41,845 nucleotides of DNA from Clostridiales bacterium (lineage in GTDB: Bacteria > Bacillota > Clostridia > Lachnospirales > Anaerotignaceae), in assembly GCA_019423725.1 (NCBI GenBank), contig JAHZAW010000056.1:1-41845 (forward strand). The letters are read 5' to 3'. This document shows positions 39,007 to 41,845 of this stretch, in pieces. A program made the translations under genes and the position numbers. Below the pieces are notes generated by a model. The model saw only the letters and a program-made list of their open reading frames with translations. It was not told the DNA's origin and did no database searches. How positions within the stretch are numbered: the stretch's first letter is position 1; the number at the start of each line of letters is the position of its first letter.

Positions 39007-41568
39007 ATGTCTGTATTTATGGTAAATGACGTTTTATATACGGTTACTGAAAATATAAATTTAATGAGATTTTTGAGGGATGAGCTGCATCTCACCTCCG
39101 TAAAGGACGGATGTTCAGAGGGTGCCTGCGGAACCTGCACCGTGCTCATAGACGGTAAGGCTCAAAAGGCCTGTGTCCAGAAAACAGACCTGCTGGATGG
39201 CAAAAGGATACTGACCACCGAAGGCCTTTCCGACAGGGAAAAGCAGGTCTACAGCTATGCCTTCTCCGAAGCCGGAGCCGTACAGTGCGGTTTCTGCATA
39301 CCCGGAATGGTCATCTGCGCCAAGGCCCTCATCGACAGCTGCCCCTCACCCACCAGGGACGATGTCAAAAAGGCCATCAAAAACAATCTGTGCCGCTGCA
39401 CCGGATATAAGAAGATAGAGGATGCCATACTGCTGGCAGCCCGCATATTCAGGGAAAATGAAGAAATAAAAGAACCCGTATACACCGGACTTTTAGGCGA
39501 AAACATGCACAGGAGGGATGCCGAAGGCAAGATACTTGGCACTGCTAAATATGCCGACGACTACTATATGGAAAACATGGCCTATGGTTCAGCACTGAGG
39601 AGCGAATATCCCAGAGCTGAGATACTTTCCATCGACAAAAGCGAAGCTGAAAAAATGGAAGGTGTCCTCTGTGTAATGACTGCCGAGGACATACCTGGCA
39701 CCCAGAAGGTGGGCCATCTTAAGCGTGACTGGGACGTTATCGTTCCTGTGGGCGGCATCACCCACTATCTGGGGGACGCCGTTGCCCTTATCGCAGCAGA
39801 AACGCCCGAAATACTGGAAAAGGCCAAAAAAGCCATTAAAGTTGAATATAAACCTCTGCCGGGGGTATTTTCACCGGCTGAGTCCATGGCCGAGGGAGCT
39901 CCCCTTGTCCACAGCGATGGAAACCTTCTGGCATCGGAACACCTTGTGAGGGGAGACGCTGACAAGGTCATAGCCGAAAGTAAATATGTGGTGACCAACC
40001 ATTACAGTGTGCCCTTTACGGAGCATGCGTTCATGGAGCCGGAATGTGCCGTAGCCTTTCCCGAGGACGGGGGCATACACATAATAAGCGGCGACCAGGG
40101 CATATACCAGACCCAGAGGGAATGTTCCGACGCCACGGGACTGCCTCCTGAGAAGGTAAGAGTATCGGCTGCCATGGTTGGCGGAGGCTTTGGAGGCAAG
40201 GAAGACATGAGCGTACAGCACCATGCTGCCCTTCTTGCCCAAAAAACAGGACGACCCGTAAAGGTCAAGCTCACCAGGACTGAGAGCATACTCATCCATC
40301 CCAAACGCCATGCCATGGAAATGGATTTCACCACGGCCTGTGATGAAAAGGGACATCTGACGGCCATGAAGGCTGTTATCATATCTGATACGGGAGCATA
40401 CGCCAGCCTAGGCGGACCTGTACTTCAGAGGGCATGCACCCATGCGGCTGGACCCTACAACTATCAGAACATAGATATAACTGGAAAGGCATATTATACC
40501 AACAATCCACCCGCCGGAGCATTCAGGGGCTTTGGAGTTACCCAGAGCTGTTTTGCCACGGAATGTAATCTAAACCAGCTGGCGGAGATGGCAGGCATAA
40601 CGCCATTTGAGATGAGATATATTAACGCCATACGTCCGGGAGAAGTCCTTCCCAACGGCCAGATAGCCGATGATACCACAGCACTGGTTGAGACACTGGA
40701 TGCCGTAAGGGATATATGCGAGAAAAATCCCAAGGCGGGCATAGCTTGTGCCCTTAAAAACAGCGGTCTTGGCGTTGGCATACCGGATACGGGCAGATGC
40801 CTCATAACGATTAAAGATGGAATGGTACACGTTACATCCAGTGCTGCCTGCATAGGGCAGGGCATGGGAACGGTACAGATACAGATGTTATGCGAAACGA
40901 CTGGCATCACTCCGGACAAAATAATATACGACACACCAGATACGAAATTTTCACCCAATGCCGGAAACACCACTGCATCCAGGCAGACGCTCTTTACTGG
41001 TGAAGCTGTGGTAAGGGCTGCATCAAAGCTTAAGGAAGCCATGGAAAAGGAAGGCTCCCTTGAGGCACTGGAAGGCATGGAATTTTACGGTGAATACACG
41101 GGAGTTACGGACAAAATGGGTTCAGATAAGGAAAACCCCGTGAGCCATATAGCCTATGGCTATGCCACCCATGTGGTAGAGCTCAATGAAGACGGCACCA
41201 TAAAGAGGGTAGTTGCGGCCCATGACATAGGAAATCCCGTAAATCCCAAGGCTTTGGAAGGACAGATCGAAGGCGGAGTAGTTATGAGCCTTGGCTATGC
41301 CCTTACGGAGGACTATCCCTTAAAGGAAGGAAAGCCCCAGGCCAAACTTGGCACCCTTGGACTTTTCAGAGCCGACAAGACCCCTGATGTGGAGCCCATC
41401 ATCATCGGCAAGAAAATACGAAACCTGGCCTATGGAGCCAAGGGAATTGGAGAGATATCATCCATACCTACAGCCCCTGCGGTCCAGCTGGCATACTACA
41501 ACAGAGATGGTATTTTCAGAAAGAGCCTGCCTTTAGAGGGCACGCCCTATGACAGGAAAAAGAGATAA
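39007..41568 (+). CDS. xdhD: XdhD-type selenium-dependent hydroxylase: fused [2Fe-2S] and molybdopterin domains
   Basis: This 853-residue protein joins an iron-sulfur domain (DGCSEGACGTCTVLIDG with four cluster Cys, then CGFCIPG and CRCTG) to a complete molybdopterin-binding domain from about residue 155. It has no FAD domain, the layout of XdhD and of the Se-dependent xanthine dehydrogenase family. Cofactor segments are AAMVGGGFGGKEDM, PPAGAFRGFGVTQ, 'SSAACIGQGMGTVQIQM' and 'SPNAGNTTASRQTLFTGE'. The catalytic Glu is at about 815 in AKGIGEISSIPTAP. Lacking FAD, it needs another electron acceptor, and YgfK is the natural candidate. AAGGAAGTGATC precedes the ATG. It is divergent from the xdhABC operon. 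Confidence 0.94.
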   Translation: MSVFMVNDVLYTVTENINLMRFLRDELHLTSVKDGCSEGACGTCTVLIDGKAQKACVQKTDLLDGKRILTTEGLSDREKQVYSYAFSEAGAVQCGFCIPGMVICAKALIDSCPSPTRDDVKKAIKNNLCRCTGYKKIEDAILLAARIFRENEEIKEPVYTGLLGENMHRRDAEGKILGTAKYADDYYMENMAYGSALRSEYPRAEILSIDKSEAEKMEGVLCVMTAEDIPGTQKVGHLKRDWDVIVPVGGITHYLGDAVALIAAETPEILEKAKKAIKVEYKPLPGVFSPAESMAEGAPLVHSDGNLLASEHLVRGDADKVIAESKYVVTNHYSVPFTEHAFMEPECAVAFPEDGGIHIISGDQGIYQTQRECSDATGLPPEKVRVSAAMVGGGFGGKEDMSVQHHAALLAQKTGRPVKVKLTRTESILIHPKRHAMEMDFTTACDEKGHLTAMKAVIISDTGAYASLGGPVLQRACTHAAGPYNYQNIDITGKAYYTNNPPAGAFRGFGVTQSCFATECNLNQLAEMAGITPFEMRYINAIRPGEVLPNGQIADDTTALVETLDAVRDICEKNPKAGIACALKNSGLGVGIPDTGRCLITIKDGMVHVTSSAACIGQGMGTVQIQMLCETTGITPDKIIYDTPDTKFSPNAGNTTASRQTLFTGEAVVRAASKLKEAMEKEGSLEALEGMEFYGEYTGVTDKMGSDKENPVSHIAYGYATHVVELNEDGTIKRVVAAHDIGNPVNPKALEGQIEGGVVMSLGYALTEDYPLKEGKPQAKLGTLGLFRADKTPDVEPIIIGKKIRNLAYGAKGIGEISSIPTAPAVQLAYYNRDGIFRKSLPLEGTPYDRKKR

Positions 41569-41591
41569 ACATATAAAATAGATGAAGAGAG

Positions 41592-41630
41592 ACACCCCCT
41601 ATCCATACGGACAGGGGGTGTTTTTATTTT
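41592..41630 (+). terminator. Intrinsic terminator after the XdhD-type gene
   Basis: A 9-bp GC-rich stem (41592-41600 with 41613-41621) is followed by T residues. Confidence 0.9.
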
Positions 41631-41631
41631 C

Positions 41632-41690
41632 ATCAGTTCCAGGTTTTTCAAGTAGGCTTTCATCTATGCGAGAGGGACCATCTCTAATTG
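41632..41690 (+). repeat. 59-bp direct repeat, copy 1
   Basis: This copy aligns without gaps to 41756-41814, with eight differences by eye. It contains a 12-base GCGAGAGGGACC core (41668-41679). It lies immediately after the terminator of the XdhD-type gene. Confidence 0.8.
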
Positions 41691-41733
41691 GTTACTTTAG
41701 TGAGGGTGTTCAAAGTGGAGGGCAGTTTACGAC

Positions 41734-41753
41734 GGTATAAATTGGGTTATACC
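41734..41753. repeat. Small inverted repeat between the two direct copies
   Basis: Seven-base perfect arms (41734-41740 and 41747-41753) flank a six-base spacer. Confidence 0.5.
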
Positions 41754-41755
41754 TT

Positions 41756-41814
41756 ATCAGTTCCAGGCTTTTCAAGTCGCCTTTCGCCTTTGCGAGAGGG
41801 ACCATCTTAAATTG
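41756..41814 (+). repeat. 59-bp direct repeat, copy 2
   Basis: The second copy has the same 12-base core (41792-41803), and an inverted copy of that core follows at 41826-41837 at the window edge. The element probably continues beyond the window. Confidence 0.8.
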
Positions 41815-41845
41815 CGAAGTCCGAAGGTCCCTCTCGCCCTCTCCC

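Noticed and set aside
41632..41837. Right-edge repeats as a CRISPR array
   Set aside because: There are only two copies, 59 bases long, with mismatches throughout and a spacing unlike CRISPR spacers, and no cas gene is present.

Overview
The window looks like chromosomal DNA from an anaerobic, probably gut-associated member of the Bacillota (class Clostridia, Lachnospiraceae-like). The reasons are heavy use of ATA and AGG codons at mid GC, many Gram-positive style intrinsic terminators, an L-box lysine riboswitch, AzlCD, a DUF4179 sigma/anti-sigma pair, an S-layer-homology surface protein, oxygen-sensitive 2-hydroxyacyl-CoA-dehydratase-type proteins and a selenium-dependent molybdenum hydroxylase (SDMH) gene set. 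I saw no rRNA, tRNA, prophage, transposase or CRISPR array.

Left part (1-7.9 kb): a HAD phosphatase and a thiamine-binding-type protein; then a three-gene polar amino-acid ABC importer (binding lipoprotein, permease, ATPase, minus strand) preceded by a clear promoter, a lysine riboswitch and an intrinsic terminator, so the importer is predicted to carry lysine. Next come a MocR/PdxR-type regulator and, divergent from it, an ECF S component and a class V aminotransferase, which together look like a vitamin B6 uptake and interconversion unit.

Middle (7.9-17.8 kb): a 1208-residue secreted surface protein with BspA-type leucine-rich repeats, InlB-like repeats and three SLH domains; an ImmA/IrrE-like protein that has lost its HEXXH metal site; a two-gene operon of a 2-hydroxyacyl-CoA dehydratase/double-cubane-type protein and a fused dehydratase-like plus ATPase activase protein; a small ribbon-helix-helix-like protein; and a threonine aldolase.

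SDMH region (17.9-27.7 kb and 34.7-41.6 kb): ssnA, ygfK and an atypical lactate/malate-dehydrogenase-like gene form one operon. azlCD, selD, yqeB and yqeC run on the other strand, and yqeC is divergent from a ModE-like regulator across a candidate ModE box. About 7 kb further on lie xdhABC, led by an unknown small gene, and divergently an XdhD-type FeS/molybdopterin protein. SelD supplies selenophosphate, YqeB and YqeC are maturation factors, and the Xdh proteins, YgfK and SsnA are the likely catalysts of anaerobic purine (xanthine/urate-type) metabolism. The ygeWXY and hydantoinase genes of the full urate pathway are not in this window.

Between these two blocks (28-34.6 kb) are an XRE regulator, a sigma/anti-sigma pair, a lipoprotein, an SDR oxidoreductase, a QueG-like iron-sulfur protein whose reading frame is cut by an in-frame stop before its HEAT tail, a repeat-rich non-coding stretch and a small membrane-anchored protein. 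The right edge carries a 59-bp imperfect direct repeat with an associated inverted repeat.
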